From JAFLBI01 sp964616465 (GTDB lineage: Bacteria; Bacteroidota; Bacteroidia; Chitinophagales; Chitinophagaceae), in the NCBI GenBank assembly GCA_964616465.1, contig CAZTTO010000021.1:1-54900 (forward strand): 54,900 bases of DNA. Reading direction: 5' to 3'. The notes beneath the pieces are model-generated. The model made no database searches. It was not told where the DNA came from and worked only from the letters and a program-made list of their open reading frames with translations. Below, in pieces: positions 1 through 9,366 of the stretch. Position 1 is the first letter of the stretch, and every line of letters starts with the position of its first letter. The position numbers and the translations under genes were made by a program.

Positions 1-41
<41 letters not shown>

Positions 42-212
42 AAATGTTGTTTGATCTGACTATTAACTCTTTATTCAAAAATTAACGTCGGATTTAATTA
101 TTATATATCGCTTTTACCTGTATAACAAAAAACTTGTTTTTGTTATGCTGTTGCTTCCAAATTTTCAAAGATCTTTTAGCTTTTTTCTTCGCTACCCTTT
201 TGTTTGGGGTTG

Positions 213-245
213 CAAAGGTAAGAGCTTTTTATCATTCTGACCAAA
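213..245 (-). promoter_or_regulatory. rRNA operon promoter, proximal
   Basis: On the minus strand a TTTG (-33 type) at 245-242 is followed after 21 nt by TACCTTTG at 220-213. This matches the Bacteroidota promoter consensus TTTG-N19-22-TAnnTTTG. Transcription would start near 206 and give a leader of about 165 nt before 16S. Assignment is by motif only. Confidence 0.7.
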
Positions 246-316
246 ATTATTTTCAAAATTTTTGAAGATTTTTTTGACCGATGTTTTTCTAAGAGCGTTC
301 CTTTTTTAGAGGACGG

Positions 317-347
317 CAAAGATACGATGTGTTTTTTTACTACCAAA
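317..347 (-). promoter_or_regulatory. rRNA operon promoter, middle
   Basis: Minus-strand TTTG at 347-344, a 19-nt spacer, then TATCTTTG at 324-317, an exact fit to the Bacteroidota -33/-7 pattern. An AT-rich stretch (A/T runs at 340-370) lies directly upstream and could act as an UP-like element. It is the second of three tandem promoters facing 16S. Confidence 0.75.
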
Positions 348-467
348 AATTTTTTGAAAAATTTTTGAAGTTTATTTCTCTCGAAAGCATTGCTATTAAA
401 GAGAAATTTCACATCGCCATCAAAGAACTTTTGTCGAATTCGAATCGTTGTTTTCAAATTCGGGGTG

Positions 468-498
468 CAAAGATAGGAGTGGATCTTTTGTATCCAAA
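468..498 (-). promoter_or_regulatory. rRNA operon promoter, distal
   Basis: Minus-strand TTTG at 498-495, a 19-nt spacer, then TATCTTTG at 475-468. It has the same geometry as the middle promoter, and the sequence after the -7 box (GCACCCC) resembles that of the proximal one (GCAACCCC). The leader from here would be about 420 nt. Apart from these promoters, 42-736 shows no convincing gene. Confidence 0.75.
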
Positions 499-736
499 TC
501 TTTTTTGAAATTATTTTTCTTACCCTTCCGAAATCCCAATAAAATCAAGGGTTTCAGCATAAAAAAAATTTTGAAATACTTTTTGTTAAAGCAATGATTC
601 CTACACATCAATTCTTATAACTCTCTCAATATTTCGTAATTAAATGTGCATGAAAAACAAGCTCTACCTGCATTCTACTTGCACTGTGTACTATAATCTA
701 TGCATCTAATGCTTAATTGGTCATTAACAGGCTATA

Positions 737-1501
737 CTATTCAACAGATTCTAAAACGTAGGGATATTCAACGGATATCAAAAACAACCCTTGTGAAGGA
801 GCAGAAAAGTCGCATAAGCTTTGATCCTTTGAAGTCAAAACCGACAACCACTCTTCCTGTAACATTGCCCCCCTACCCACTTTCAACATAGTAGCTACCA
901 AGCCTCTTACCATCCCCCTAAGAAAACGATTGGCCTTCACTTGAAATACAAAATAACCGCCCTCTTCTTTCCACTCAGCTTGCATGACCTCACAATTATA
1001 GGTGTGTACTTGACTATTTCGCTTAGCAAAAGCTTCATAATCGCGGTGATCTATTAAGGTATTAGCTGCTTTATTAAGCGCTTGTAGATCTAAAGGGAAT
1101 GGATAATACCAGGCCCTATCGGCTTTAAAGGGACTCTTTTCTCGGTAAACCAAATATTTATAGGTTCTTGAAACAGCATCAAACCTGGCATGTGCCTCAG
1201 GAGGAACGCAATAAACCTGCTTCAAAACAATATCTGGTGGCAGCATCGCATTGAGGTTATATATGTTCTTGGAGGTAATTGGGGTCGCTAAATCGCCATG
1301 AAAGTAGTTTTGATGGGCATGTACGCCCGCATCGGTTCGGGAGGAACCTGTTAAGTTAATCTGTGTTTTATAAAAGGTTGAAAGTACTTTCTCCAGTTCT
1401 CCCTGTATAGTGGGCGCATTTTCTTGCACCTGAAATCCACTGTAATCTGTCCCCTTATAGGCTACTTCAAAAAAGTATCGCTGTCCTAACTGATCTGCCA
1501 T
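737..1501 (-). CDS. truA: tRNA pseudouridine synthase A
   Basis: TruA converts uridines 38-40 of the anticodon stem-loop of many tRNAs to pseudouridine in the cytoplasm. The 254-aa product has the family length and the catalytic loop GSSRTDAGVHAH, with the nucleophilic Asp at about residue 57, then the conserved segment ending VSRTYKYLVYRE. An in-frame upstream start at 1531 exists, but the ATG at 1501 (MADQLGQRYFFE) fits the usual N-terminus. The preceding gene overlaps this start by 16 bp, which suggests translational coupling. Both genes read toward the rRNA operon. Confidence 0.93.
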   Translation of the reverse strand: MADQLGQRYFFEVAYKGTDYSGFQVQENAPTIQGELEKVLSTFYKTQINLTGSSRTDAGVHAHQNYFHGDLATPITSKNIYNLNAMLPPDIVLKQVYCVPPEAHARFDAVSRTYKYLVYREKSPFKADRAWYYPFPLDLQALNKAANTLIDHRDYEAFAKRNSQVHTYNCEVMQAEWKEEGGYFVFQVKANRFLRGMVRGLVATMLKVGRGAMLQEEWLSVLTSKDQSLCDFSAPSQGLFLISVEYPYVLESVE

Positions 1502-2277
1502 AATTCCTCTTTTCTTAAAATAACAGCCCATGTATACTGCATTAAACCCGTTTGATGTGAGTGATATGTAGGTTTGGGATGCCTATTCATGGTATTTGAC
1601 TGCCTTTCTGGGTCTGGAATGAAAATAATGATGGTATCAGATTCGCCACCACTATGATCTATATAAACCTGATCAATTCCTTGAGGAGTTTTTTTGTCGT
1701 AAGTCCTTCTAATATTAGGATCACCCTTTTTGACAGGCGTTTTAATAACTGGCTGTTCTAGTTTTGTCTCCTCCTTTATCTGTTCCTCTTTTTTTTCAAG
1801 CTTTTCCTCCAAAACATTTGCTACAATGCCAGAGGATTGCTGGGTTGTTTTGTTTATAGTCGCTTCTAATTGAACTGCCTCTTTGGGATTGTCTTGCTTT
1901 TTAGGCTGAGGGGCATTTGCTTTTCCTTGTGAATGATCTATTGGCTGAATTGTTTGAAAGTCGAATAAATCCATCAAAACCCATTGGCCATCTCTTTGCT
2001 TTACTGCAAAACCTCTGTCCTGTTGTGCTATCTGTATGTTGAATGCTAGTTGCTGTTTCTTATCGGCACCGGGATAGACCTTCAACTCATAAAGTCCTGA
2101 TGGCATTTTAGGAATGACGATATAGCCAGCTTGGCTGGACTCGTAGGACCTTCCCAGAAGTTCAACCTGAAAATATTGTTGCTGATCCGACTGTAGCCAT
2201 ATAAAAAAGTTGGTTTGCGCCAGTAATGGCTTCCCTAATACTCCAAACAGGATAATAAATAAAAGTCTATACATCAT
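1486..2277 (-). CDS. Secreted low-complexity protein of unknown function
   Basis: The product of about 263 aa begins MMYRLLFIILFGVLGKPLLA, a clear signal peptide ending near LAQ. The first 100 residues after it look like a small beta domain (ligand or matrix contact unknown). The remainder is a charged, Lys/Glu/Gln-rich linker and a tail containing PNIRRTYDKKTPQGIDQVYIDH. The start at 2277 (two consecutive ATGs) is preferred over the extended frame from 2328, because it puts the hydrophobic segment at the N-terminus. It overlaps truA by 16 bp and is divergent from the aminopeptidase gene. No family was recognised; probably periplasmic or surface. Confidence 0.6.
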   Translation of the reverse strand: MMYRLLFIILFGVLGKPLLAQTNFFIWLQSDQQQYFQVELLGRSYESSQAGYIVIPKMPSGLYELKVYPGADKKQQLAFNIQIAQQDRGFAVKQRDGQWVLMDLFDFQTIQPIDHSQGKANAPQPKKQDNPKEAVQLEATINKTTQQSSGIVANVLEEKLEKKEEQIKEETKLEQPVIKTPVKKGDPNIRRTYDKKTPQGIDQVYIDHSGGESDTIIIFIPDPERQSNTMNRHPKPTYHSHQTGLMQYTWAVILRKEELWQIS

Positions 2278-2398
2278 GCCAAACTCGTTTTTAGTCGCTA
2301 ATCCCCTCCTATTGCACATCATCCCCAAAGTTAGTCTTTTGTCAATTTTCGAAGACGGTAAAATTTACCCCTCGTATATTTGGCTAAATTCTACACGC

Positions 2399-4906
2399 AT
2401 GAAATACATTTTAGGCTTATTGGTGTTTTTATTAGCCACCGTTAGCTCATTTGCCCAGCATGGCAATCGTGATGAACAATGGAAAACTTTGTACAGGGCT
2501 ACTCCTACAAAGTACTCGACCATGATTCATACAAAATTGGAAGCAAACATTGATTTTCAAAAAGCACAACTGAATGGCAAAGTTTGGCTTACGTTAAGAC
2601 CATTTTTCTATAGCACCGACTCTGTGGTGTTGGATGCAAAGGGAATGGATATTCATGAAGTCGCACTTTGGAATACAAATGGACAAAAAACGGCACTTCG
2701 TTACCAATATAACAATGCACAGTTAACAGTTCGTTTGAATAAGACATATAAAAGTTCAGAGAATTATGTATTGTATGTTAGGTATACTGCTAAACCCAAT
2801 GAGTGGACTGGCGGAGGAAGCGCAGCAATTACCGATGCGAAAGGAATGTATTTTATTAACCCGAAAGGTGAAGAAGCTGGCAAACCTACTCAACTCTGGA
2901 CCCAAGGCGAAACAGAAGCAACTAGTGTATGGGTGCCTGTTATTGATAAGCCGAATCAAAAAACAACACACGAATTTTATCTAACTTACCCTGAGCAGTT
3001 TGTATCGCTATCAAATGGAACGCTGGTAAGCTCTGTAAAGAATAAGGATAAAACCAAAACTGACTATTGGAAGATGGATCTTCCTCATGCACCGTATTTG
3101 TTCTTTATAGGAATTGGCGATTATGCAATAGTAAAGGACACCTATAAAGGAAAAGAAGTGAGCTATTACGTTGAAAAGCCTTACGAAAAAGTAGCCAGAA
3201 AAATTTTTGGGAATACACCTGAAATGATGCGCTTCTTCTCTGAAAAATTAGGTGTTGAATATCCATGGAATAAATATGTTCAAATTGTTTCGCGAGATTA
3301 TGTAAGCGGAGCAATGGAAAATACCACTGCTGTTATACACCAAGAAACAGCGCAACAAGATGCTCGTGAATTGATTGATGGCAATGTTTGGGAAGGTACC
3401 ATTGCGCACGAGTTATTTCACCATTGGTTTGGCAACTTAGTCACATGTGAAAGCTGGAGTAACTTATCTATGAATGAAAGCTTTGCCGATTACAGTCAGC
3501 TACTTTGGGCTGAATACAAATATGGAAAGGACGCTGGATTAGAAGAAAATAGAACTCAAATGATGGGTTACTTGTCAAATCCAAATGAGCATAAGAAAAA
3601 TTTGATCCGCTTTTATTACAAGGATAAAGAAGACATGTTTGATGCTGTTAGCTATAATAAAGGCGGACGTATCTTACACATGTTGCGTCACTATATTGGC
3701 GACGATGCGTTTTTTAAATCCCTCCAAGTTTATTTACAAGAAAACAAATTTGGAACAGGAGAAGCGCATCAATTGAGATTAGCATTTGAAAAAGTAACAG
3801 GAAAGGATTTGAATTGGTTCTTCAACCAATGGTTCTTTGGATATGGCCATCCTAAGTTGACTATCAAATCTGAGTTTGAAGCAGGCAATGGGAGAACTAG
3901 ATTAATTGTTGAACAAACACAAGACAGCTCTAACCTATTTAAGTTGCCTGTGTGGGTTGATATTTATGAAGGAAGCAATAAGAAAAGAGAAATGATTTGG
4001 GTTAAAAACAAAGTAGACACATTCTATTTTGCAACCAAGTCTGCGCCTAGCCTAATCAATTTTGATGCTGAAAAAGTTTTGTTAGGTGAGAAAAAAGAGA
4101 GCAAAAGCTTAGATGAATATTTATTTCAATATATAAATGCTGGGAATTATATCGACAGAAGGGAAGCCATTGAATTTGCAGCAAGTCGTCAAAGTGAAGA
4201 AAAAGCGCAACAGATAATGATGCTGGCTATTGAAGATAAGTATGAAGGGCTGCGCGCACTTGCATTATCTAGATTAGATATGAATAAATCAGCAGTTCGA
4301 GATGCTACTGAATCTAAGTTGATGCAGATTGCGCAAAAGGATGCTAAGTCTGTGGTTAGAGGTCGAGCTATTGAAGCACTTGGAAAAATCAAAAAAGAAG
4401 CACATATTTCTTTGTTTGAAAAAGCTGTTTTCGACTCTTCTTACTCAGTAGCAGGTTATGCATTAGAAGCCCTTCAAAAGCAGCAACCTGAAAGGGCTTG
4501 GGAACTAGTAAAGAAAATTGCACAAGAACCTGCAAAAGGTAAATTAGGAGCAGTTATCAGCGATGTAATGTACAAGCAAGGCGATGAGTCTGCGTTTGAC
4601 ATTATTGCAAATAAGTTTGATGCATTACCATTTGGACAAGCAAAATTTGAAGGCTTAACAGGATTCAGCAATTTTTTAGCTAAAGTGAAAGATGCGTCTA
4701 AGGTTAAGAGAGGAGTAGATATGATTGTGAAGTTTCGTGAAGCTATTCCTAGTTCTTACAGAGACCAAACAGATCCTTATATCAACGATTTAATTTTAAA
4801 GGGATTGCTAAGGAAAAAAGAGACTGAAAAGAAAGAAGGAAATACAAGCACAGATTTACAAGAGGTAATCGACTATATCCAATCAAAACTTCCTACTAAA
4901 GGATAA
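2399..4906 (+). CDS. M1 family zinc aminopeptidase, exported
   Basis: Predicted periplasmic or surface metallo-aminopeptidase of the gluzincin M1 family, removing N-terminal residues from peptides. The 835-aa product starts with signal peptide MKYILGLLVFLLATVSSFAQ. It carries the exopeptidase motif GAMEN (304-308) and the zinc site HELFH (337-341) with the third ligand Glu 19 residues on (NESFAD, E360). The C-terminal third is helical with HEAT-like repeats, as in other M1 enzymes. The frame is open back to 2210, but the ATG at 2399 precedes the signal sequence. TATATTTG at 2375-2382 is a plausible -7 box giving a very short leader, though no well-spaced -33 box is seen. A terminator follows at 4931. 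Confidence 0.95.
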   Translation: MKYILGLLVFLLATVSSFAQHGNRDEQWKTLYRATPTKYSTMIHTKLEANIDFQKAQLNGKVWLTLRPFFYSTDSVVLDAKGMDIHEVALWNTNGQKTALRYQYNNAQLTVRLNKTYKSSENYVLYVRYTAKPNEWTGGGSAAITDAKGMYFINPKGEEAGKPTQLWTQGETEATSVWVPVIDKPNQKTTHEFYLTYPEQFVSLSNGTLVSSVKNKDKTKTDYWKMDLPHAPYLFFIGIGDYAIVKDTYKGKEVSYYVEKPYEKVARKIFGNTPEMMRFFSEKLGVEYPWNKYVQIVSRDYVSGAMENTTAVIHQETAQQDARELIDGNVWEGTIAHELFHHWFGNLVTCESWSNLSMNESFADYSQLLWAEYKYGKDAGLEENRTQMMGYLSNPNEHKKNLIRFYYKDKEDMFDAVSYNKGGRILHMLRHYIGDDAFFKSLQVYLQENKFGTGEAHQLRLAFEKVTGKDLNWFFNQWFFGYGHPKLTIKSEFEAGNGRTRLIVEQTQDSSNLFKLPVWVDIYEGSNKKREMIWVKNKVDTFYFATKSAPSLINFDAEKVLLGEKKESKSLDEYLFQYINAGNYIDRREAIEFAASRQSEEKAQQIMMLAIEDKYEGLRALALSRLDMNKSAVRDATESKLMQIAQKDAKSVVRGRAIEALGKIKKEAHISLFEKAVFDSSYSVAGYALEALQKQQPERAWELVKKIAQEPAKGKLGAVISDVMYKQGDESAFDIIANKFDALPFGQAKFEGLTGFSNFLAKVKDASKVKRGVDMIVKFREAIPSSYRDQTDPYINDLILKGLLRKKETEKKEGNTSTDLQEVIDYIQSKLPTKG

Positions 4907-4927
4907 AACTCAAGTAGTATTAAAAGC

Positions 4928-4957
4928 AAAGCTGCATGTAAAACATGCAGCTTTTTT
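4928..4957 (+). terminator. Rho-independent terminator after the aminopeptidase
   Basis: GCTGCATGT (4931-4939) pairs perfectly with ACATGCAGC (4943-4951) around an AAA loop and is followed by six T. It sits 22 bp after the stop codon. The same 21-nt stem-loop recurs at 6108-6128 in front of the convergent TPM gene. Confidence 0.9.
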
Positions 4958-5113
4958 GTTTGCAATTGAACGAGTCAACAACTCCTATTGTGTTTAATAA
5001 TTATTACATAGGCTTAATAAGGAATATTCAATAAATTGTTTGCACCTATTCATCAAAATGAATTACGCTTACAATATGTCAAGTCTTCATTCTAGCAGAT
5101 TAGATTTCATTTT

Positions 5114-5830
5114 TTGTCGAATCATACATTGATTGTAGCATTTGCTTATGTTCGACCCCTTCAGGGTCGTTGTGTATACGTACCCCTAGTGCTATAAATA
5201 TGCAACCCCTTCGGGGTTGTGTCATGGATGTTTCTATAATTTTTATGAATAGGCATAATAGATAGGGCTAAAGTTTGGATTTTAGTTTTAGGAGTTTCGT
5301 TATTCAATTCTTATGAATCAAAAAAAACATGCTAAACCAGAAAGCTCCATTTTCAAATAAACCCCAAACTTGTCGTGAAATCATTTTATAACATTTGCCT
5401 ATGTTCGACCCCTTCAGGGTCGTTGTGGGTACATACCCCTGGTACTATAAATATGCAACCCCTTCGGGGTTGTGTCATGGATATTTCTATGATTTTTATG
5501 AATACGCATAATAGATAGTACTAAAATTTGAATTTTAGTTTTAGGAGTTTCGCTATTCAATTCTCTTGAATCAAAAAAAACATGCTAAACCAGAAAGCTC
5601 CATTTTCAAATAAACCCCAAACTTGTCTTAAAATCATTTTATGACATTTGCCTATGTTCGACCGCTTCAGTGTCGTTGTGTATACGTACCCCTAGTGCTA
5701 TAAATATGCAACCCCTTCGGGGTTGTGTCATGGATGTTTCTATAATTTTTATGAATAGGCATAATAGATAGGGCTAAAGTTTGAATTTTAGTTTTAGGAG
5801 TTTCGTTATTCAATTCTTATGAATCAAAAA
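5114..5830. repeat. Three tandem 253-bp intergenic repeats with palindromes
   Basis: The anchor TTCGACC occurs at 5151, 5404 and 5657, an exact 253-bp period; the third copy is truncated near 5830. Each unit carries two short hairpins (CGACCC-cttca-GGGTCG and CAACCCC-ttc-GGGGTTG) separated by about 40 bp, then an AT-rich tail. Copy 3 has two substitutions that break the first hairpin (CGACCG/GTGTCG) while the second is intact. No open frame spans the array. The 4958-6101 interval holds no gene. Confidence 0.92.
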
Positions 5831-6011
5831 ATCTTATCCCATAATGCTACATGCTATTTACAAAGCATGACAAGGATGCGTCGAGCCTTCCTATATCAGG
5901 ATTAGAGAATCTTACTGATGGTTTAAAGGATACATTTTTGCAAATAGATTTCTATTCAAATTCTTATTAATTAAAATATTGTTGGATTACTCGGCATCAC
6001 ATATTAATCCT

Positions 6012-6026
6012 GACCCCGAAGGGGTC
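6012..6026. repeat. Isolated CCCC-GAA-GGGG palindrome
   Basis: GACCCC-gaa-GGGGTC, a 6-bp perfect stem with a 3-nt loop, is the same class of short palindrome as those in the 253-bp repeats but stands alone. It is probably a dispersed intergenic palindrome; function unknown. Confidence 0.6.
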
Positions 6027-6101
6027 GCACATATATTACATGAAACAATTTTGTTCTCAATATCTATTTTAGCTTTCACTGTTATGCTTCAATTTAACAA
6101 T

Positions 6102-6134
6102 AAAAAAGCTGCATGTAAAACATGCAGCTTTTTT
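6102..6134 (-). terminator. Terminator of the lemA-TPM operon
   Basis: GCTGCATGT and ACATGCAGC at 6108-6128 form a 9-bp stem with an AAA loop. It is flanked by A6 on the left and T6 on the right, so it can terminate either strand. It lies 24 bp past the stop of the glycine-rich TPM gene. Confidence 0.85.
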
Positions 6135-6157
6135 ATGTCTTCATTTTTTTAGCTTAT

Positions 6158-6952
6158 TTACCAACTTCCGCTGGCACCACCACCGCCACTAAATCCACCT
6201 CCAAAACCGCCGAAGCCACCTCCTCCGCCAAAACCACCTCCTCTTCCGCCACCAAAGCCACCACCTCCCATTGGGAAGAAAAATCCGCCTGGTGTATTCC
6301 ATTGCTGATAACCACGTTTGGATAATGTACCACCACCACCACGACCACTATTACCTACAATCATTAAAACAACAAAAAGAATAACGATGAAAATAAGGAT
6401 GTCTTTTCCTGTTACTTCACCTTCTCCTTTTTTTGTTCGCTTAACTTTATACTCACCTGCAGCTGCTTTAGAAAGTGCGTCTGTAGCCCTATCAATTCCC
6501 CTATAAAAATTTCCTTCGCGAAAAGAAGGGCCTATCTCATTTCTTATGATTGTTGCAGCAGTTATATCAGGAATAGCTCCTTCTAATCCATATCCAACTT
6601 CTATTCTTATTTTCTTATCATCAATAGCTGCAATTAACAGAACCCCATTATTCGTTTTTTTATTCCCAATGCCCCAAGTTCTAAATAGCTTAAGCGCATA
6701 TTCCTCTATGGGATAATCTTCGAGCGATTTAATAAGAACAACAGCAATTTGGTTACTAGTGCTATCATCTAAAGCAACTAGCTTTTGCTCCAAAATATCT
6801 ACCTGTTCTTTAGATAATACACCAGCGTAATCATTAACCAGCTTAGGTGGATTAGGAACAGGGGGAATTTTTTGAGCAAGGAGTAATAAATTGCTGCAAC
6901 AGAAAATGAGCAACACCAATCCTTTTACAAGCTTATGTTTGATATAACTCAT
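6158..6952 (-). CDS. TPM domain membrane protein with Gly-rich tail
   Basis: 264 aa: signal peptide (about 1-26, ending LLLAQ), then a TPM domain (about 38-170) with the typical VLIKSLEDYPIEEYALKLF and GNKKTNNGVLLIAAIDDKKI segments. A single membrane helix (IFIVILFVVLMIVGN) follows, then a tail almost wholly Gly/Phe/Arg ending SGGGGASGSW. The layout matches YgcG-like proteins, where the TPM domain faces the periplasm. Its exact role is not known; proposals include membrane protein quality control and photosystem repair in plants. It overlaps the upstream TPM gene by ATGA, so the two are translationally coupled. Confidence 0.88.
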   Translation of the reverse strand: MSYIKHKLVKGLVLLIFCCSNLLLLAQKIPPVPNPPKLVNDYAGVLSKEQVDILEQKLVALDDSTSNQIAVVLIKSLEDYPIEEYALKLFRTWGIGNKKTNNGVLLIAAIDDKKIRIEVGYGLEGAIPDITAATIIRNEIGPSFREGNFYRGIDRATDALSKAAAGEYKVKRTKKGEGEVTGKDILIFIVILFVVLMIVGNSGRGGGGTLSKRGYQQWNTPGGFFFPMGGGGFGGGRGGGFGGGGGFGGFGGGFSGGGGASGSW

Positions 6953-7413
6953 TTACCGAATACAATTTCGTTGGATAATTCATTCCGATCGTTGTTGGGG
7001 TCAAATGGAAAGTTGCTGGACAAAGCGGAGCCAATATCTGAGACAATTCCACATATACCATCTACGTAGGATTGTTTTTTAAAAGCTTCAATCATTTTGT
7101 GTACTTCTTCAGCCCAATAACTAGAACCCACCTTTTCATGAATACCTGCATCTCCAAAGATGGCGAGTTGTCGATCTTTCATAGCAATATAAACCAGCAC
7201 ACCATTGTGCAGTTTGGTTTCATGCATATGCAGTTCAGCAAACAATTCTTTTGCCCTTCTAAGAGGATCCATATACTCGCAGTGACTTTCAACAAAGAGC
7301 CTAATTTCACCACTTGTATTCTTTTCAGCTGCTTCAATAGCAAGCATAATGCGCTGCTCTTCTTCAGGGGAAAAGAAATGCGTTTCTCGTTTTAAAAAAT
7401 CGAATAGTCCCAC
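6949..7413 (-). CDS. Small TPM domain protein
   Basis: 154 aa, a TPM domain without signal peptide or membrane helix. Recognisable segments are IMLAIEAAEKNTSGEIRLFV, HNGVLVYIAMKDRQLAIFGD and GIHEKVGSSYWAEEV. The start is GTG at 7413, 9 bp after the lemA stop; no better ATG lies upstream. The order lemA, short TPM, long TPM is a widely conserved trio in Bacteroidota. The short form probably acts at the inner face of the membrane, but its biochemical function is undefined. Confidence 0.87.
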   Translation of the reverse strand: MGLFDFLKRETHFFSPEEEQRIMLAIEAAEKNTSGEIRLFVESHCEYMDPLRRAKELFAELHMHETKLHNGVLVYIAMKDRQLAIFGDAGIHEKVGSSYWAEEVHKMIEAFKKQSYVDGICGIVSDIGSALSSNFPFDPNNDRNELSNEIVFGK

Positions 7414-7422
7414 TATGTAGAA

Positions 7423-8013
7423 TTAGAATGTTACTTCAGGTGCTTTTTCACTTCCTGCTTCTGCTTTGAAACCTTCTTTAGCTTTAAATCCGAACATACC
7501 AGCCATCAGGTTCATTGGGAATGAACGCACTTTTATGTTATAATCAGCTACAGCCTGGTTGAAATCATTTCTAGATACTTTAATTCGATTTTCTGTACCC
7601 TCTAATTGAGTCTGAAGATTACGGAAAGCGTCATTTGCTCGAAGATTAGGATTGTTTTCTGTCACCATTAACAATCGTCCTAAAGCCTGAGAAAGCTGAC
7701 CTTGCTTTGCTTGAAATTCGGCTAATTTTTCTGGCGACAAATTATCTGGATCAACTTTCATTTGAGTAGCACTTGCACGAGCTGCAACTACATTTTCTAA
7801 AGTTGATTTTTCAAAGTTTGCTTCCCCCTTAACTGTATTTACCAAATTAGGGATCAGGTCGGCTCTTCGCTGGTAATCGCTTTCTACGTTATTCCAAGCT
7901 TTCTTTACTGTTTCATCTTGTTGAACTAGGCCGTTATAACCACTACAGCCACAACCTCCAATTAAGAGTACTAGACCTGCAATTACCAGAAAGGTTAAAA
8001 ATTTAGTGTTCAT
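7423..8013 (-). CDS. lemA: LemA family lipoprotein
   Basis: 196 aa with an N-terminal hydrophobic segment and a lipobox-like LLIGGC (Cys 21), then the LemA core VKKAWNNVESDYQRRADLIP and NLVNTVKGEANFEKSTLENV. It ends with the helix containing YNIKVRSFPMNLMAGMFGFK. LemA proteins are membrane-anchored helical bundles of unknown function, usually encoded with TPM proteins as here. It is the first gene of the operon running to the terminator at 6102. Confidence 0.93.
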   Translation of the reverse strand: MNTKFLTFLVIAGLVLLIGGCGCSGYNGLVQQDETVKKAWNNVESDYQRRADLIPNLVNTVKGEANFEKSTLENVVAARASATQMKVDPDNLSPEKLAEFQAKQGQLSQALGRLLMVTENNPNLRANDAFRNLQTQLEGTENRIKVSRNDFNQAVADYNIKVRSFPMNLMAGMFGFKAKEGFKAEAGSEKAPEVTF

Positions 8014-8110
8014 ATGTGTTTTGTTTTCTGAAAGTTACTATTAGTTTTAATTTGAGTGTAAACATATATAAGTTTAGCTGCAAGTATTGTCAAGCTTTTG
8101 CTAATTCATA

Positions 8111-8131
8111 AAAAAGGCTGCCGAAGCAGCC
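8111..8131 (-). terminator. Terminator of gap-pgk operon
   Basis: GGCTGC (8116-8121) pairs with GCAGCC (8126-8131) around CGAA. On the minus strand the stem is followed by a run of T (plus-strand A's at 8109-8115). It lies 24 bp after the pgk stop and upstream of lemA. Confidence 0.85.
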
Positions 8132-8154
8132 TCTGGATTATGTTTTCAGGGTAG

Positions 8155-9351
8155 TTAGCCTTTAACTGCCGCAATACCTGGAAGAACTTTTCCTTCAAAG
8201 TATTCCAACATAGCTCCCCCACCAGTTGATACATAGCTTACTTGATCATGAAAACCAAATTGGTTCACAGCAGCAACACTATCGCCGCCGCCTACCAAGC
8301 TAAATGCCCCTTTTTTAGTAGCTTCTGCAACGGCAACAGCTATTGCTTTAGTACCTGTTTGAAAAGCAGGCATCTCAAAAACACCCATAGGACCATTCCA
8401 AAGAACAGTTTTGCTTCTCAAGATGACTTCAGCAAACTTCGCCTGTGCTTTTGGGCCAATATCTAAGCCCATCCAACCAGCAGGCACAGCATCAGAATCT
8501 GCTGTTTGCGTATTAGCATCAGCAGCAAATTTGTCGGCAATAACAGAATCCTCAGGTAGATGAATTTGAACACCTTTTTGAGCAGCTTGGTCAAGAATTG
8601 ATTTAGCTAGTTCTAAGCGGTCTTCTTCACAAAGGCTACTACCAATTTGTCCGCCTAATGCCTTTTTGAATGTATAAGCCATACCACCACCAATAATTAT
8701 ATCGGTAGCTCTATTTAACAGATTTTCTATTATGAGGATTTTATCACTCACTTTAGCACCACCTATGATTGCAGTGAAAGGCGGAGTAGCTTGGTGTAAC
8801 ACTTGTTCAGCAGCTTTCACTTCACCTTCCATTAAGAAACCGAAGCTGCGCTTTTCTGCTGGAAAAAATTGAGCAATTACAGCTGTTGAAGCATGCGCTC
8901 TGTGAGCTGTACCAAAAGCATCATTCACCCAGAAAGTCCCGAGCTTAGAGAGCTTTTCAGCAAAGGCGGTATCCCCTTTTTCTTCTTCTTTATAAAAACG
9001 CAGGTTTTCCAAAAGCAACACTTCTCCTGGTTGCAACTTAGCAGATAGATCCAGCGCATCTTGACCAATACAATCTGTTGCAAATTGAACAGGACGAGCC
9101 AAAACTTGTTCCAAATGCTTCACCAAGTGTTGTAAAGAGTATTTATTTTCAGGACCTTCTTTTGGTCGGCCTAAATGACTCATTAAAATAACCGAACCAC
9201 CATCTTGAAGAATTTTCTGAATGGTAGGAATAGCTGCGCGAATGCGGTTATCATCGGTTATAGCAAAAGTTTGCTTATCGAGTGGCACATTAAAGTCGAC
9301 CCGTATCAAAGCTTTCTCTCCCTTGAAAGAAATTTCATTAAACGACTTCAT
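8155..9351 (-). CDS. pgk: Phosphoglycerate kinase
   Basis: Cytoplasmic glycolytic enzyme interconverting 1,3-bisphosphoglycerate plus ADP and 3-phosphoglycerate plus ATP. The 398-aa product has the family length and its marks: RVDFNVPLD near the N-terminus, LMSHLGRPK, GGAKVSDKI, the nucleotide-binding LWNGPMGVFE and the C-terminal GGGDSVAAV. The start is ATG at 9351, 15 bp after the gap stop, so the two consecutive glycolytic enzymes are co-transcribed. Confidence 0.98.
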   Translation of the reverse strand: MKSFNEISFKGEKALIRVDFNVPLDKQTFAITDDNRIRAAIPTIQKILQDGGSVILMSHLGRPKEGPENKYSLQHLVKHLEQVLARPVQFATDCIGQDALDLSAKLQPGEVLLLENLRFYKEEEKGDTAFAEKLSKLGTFWVNDAFGTAHRAHASTAVIAQFFPAEKRSFGFLMEGEVKAAEQVLHQATPPFTAIIGGAKVSDKILIIENLLNRATDIIIGGGMAYTFKKALGGQIGSSLCEEDRLELAKSILDQAAQKGVQIHLPEDSVIADKFAADANTQTADSDAVPAGWMGLDIGPKAQAKFAEVILRSKTVLWNGPMGVFEMPAFQTGTKAIAVAVAEATKKGAFSLVGGGDSVAAVNQFGFHDQVSYVSTGGGAMLEYFEGKVLPGIAAVKG

Positions 9352-9366
9352 AAGAAGTAAAATTGG

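Noticed and set aside
176..611. Minus-strand frames of 63 and 93 codons upstream of 16S
   Set aside because: They lie over the three rRNA promoters and are composed of Lys/Phe/Ile from AT-rich DNA.
5114..5830. Tandem repeats as a CRISPR array
   Set aside because: The unit is 253 bp long, copies touch without unique spacers, and no cas gene is present.
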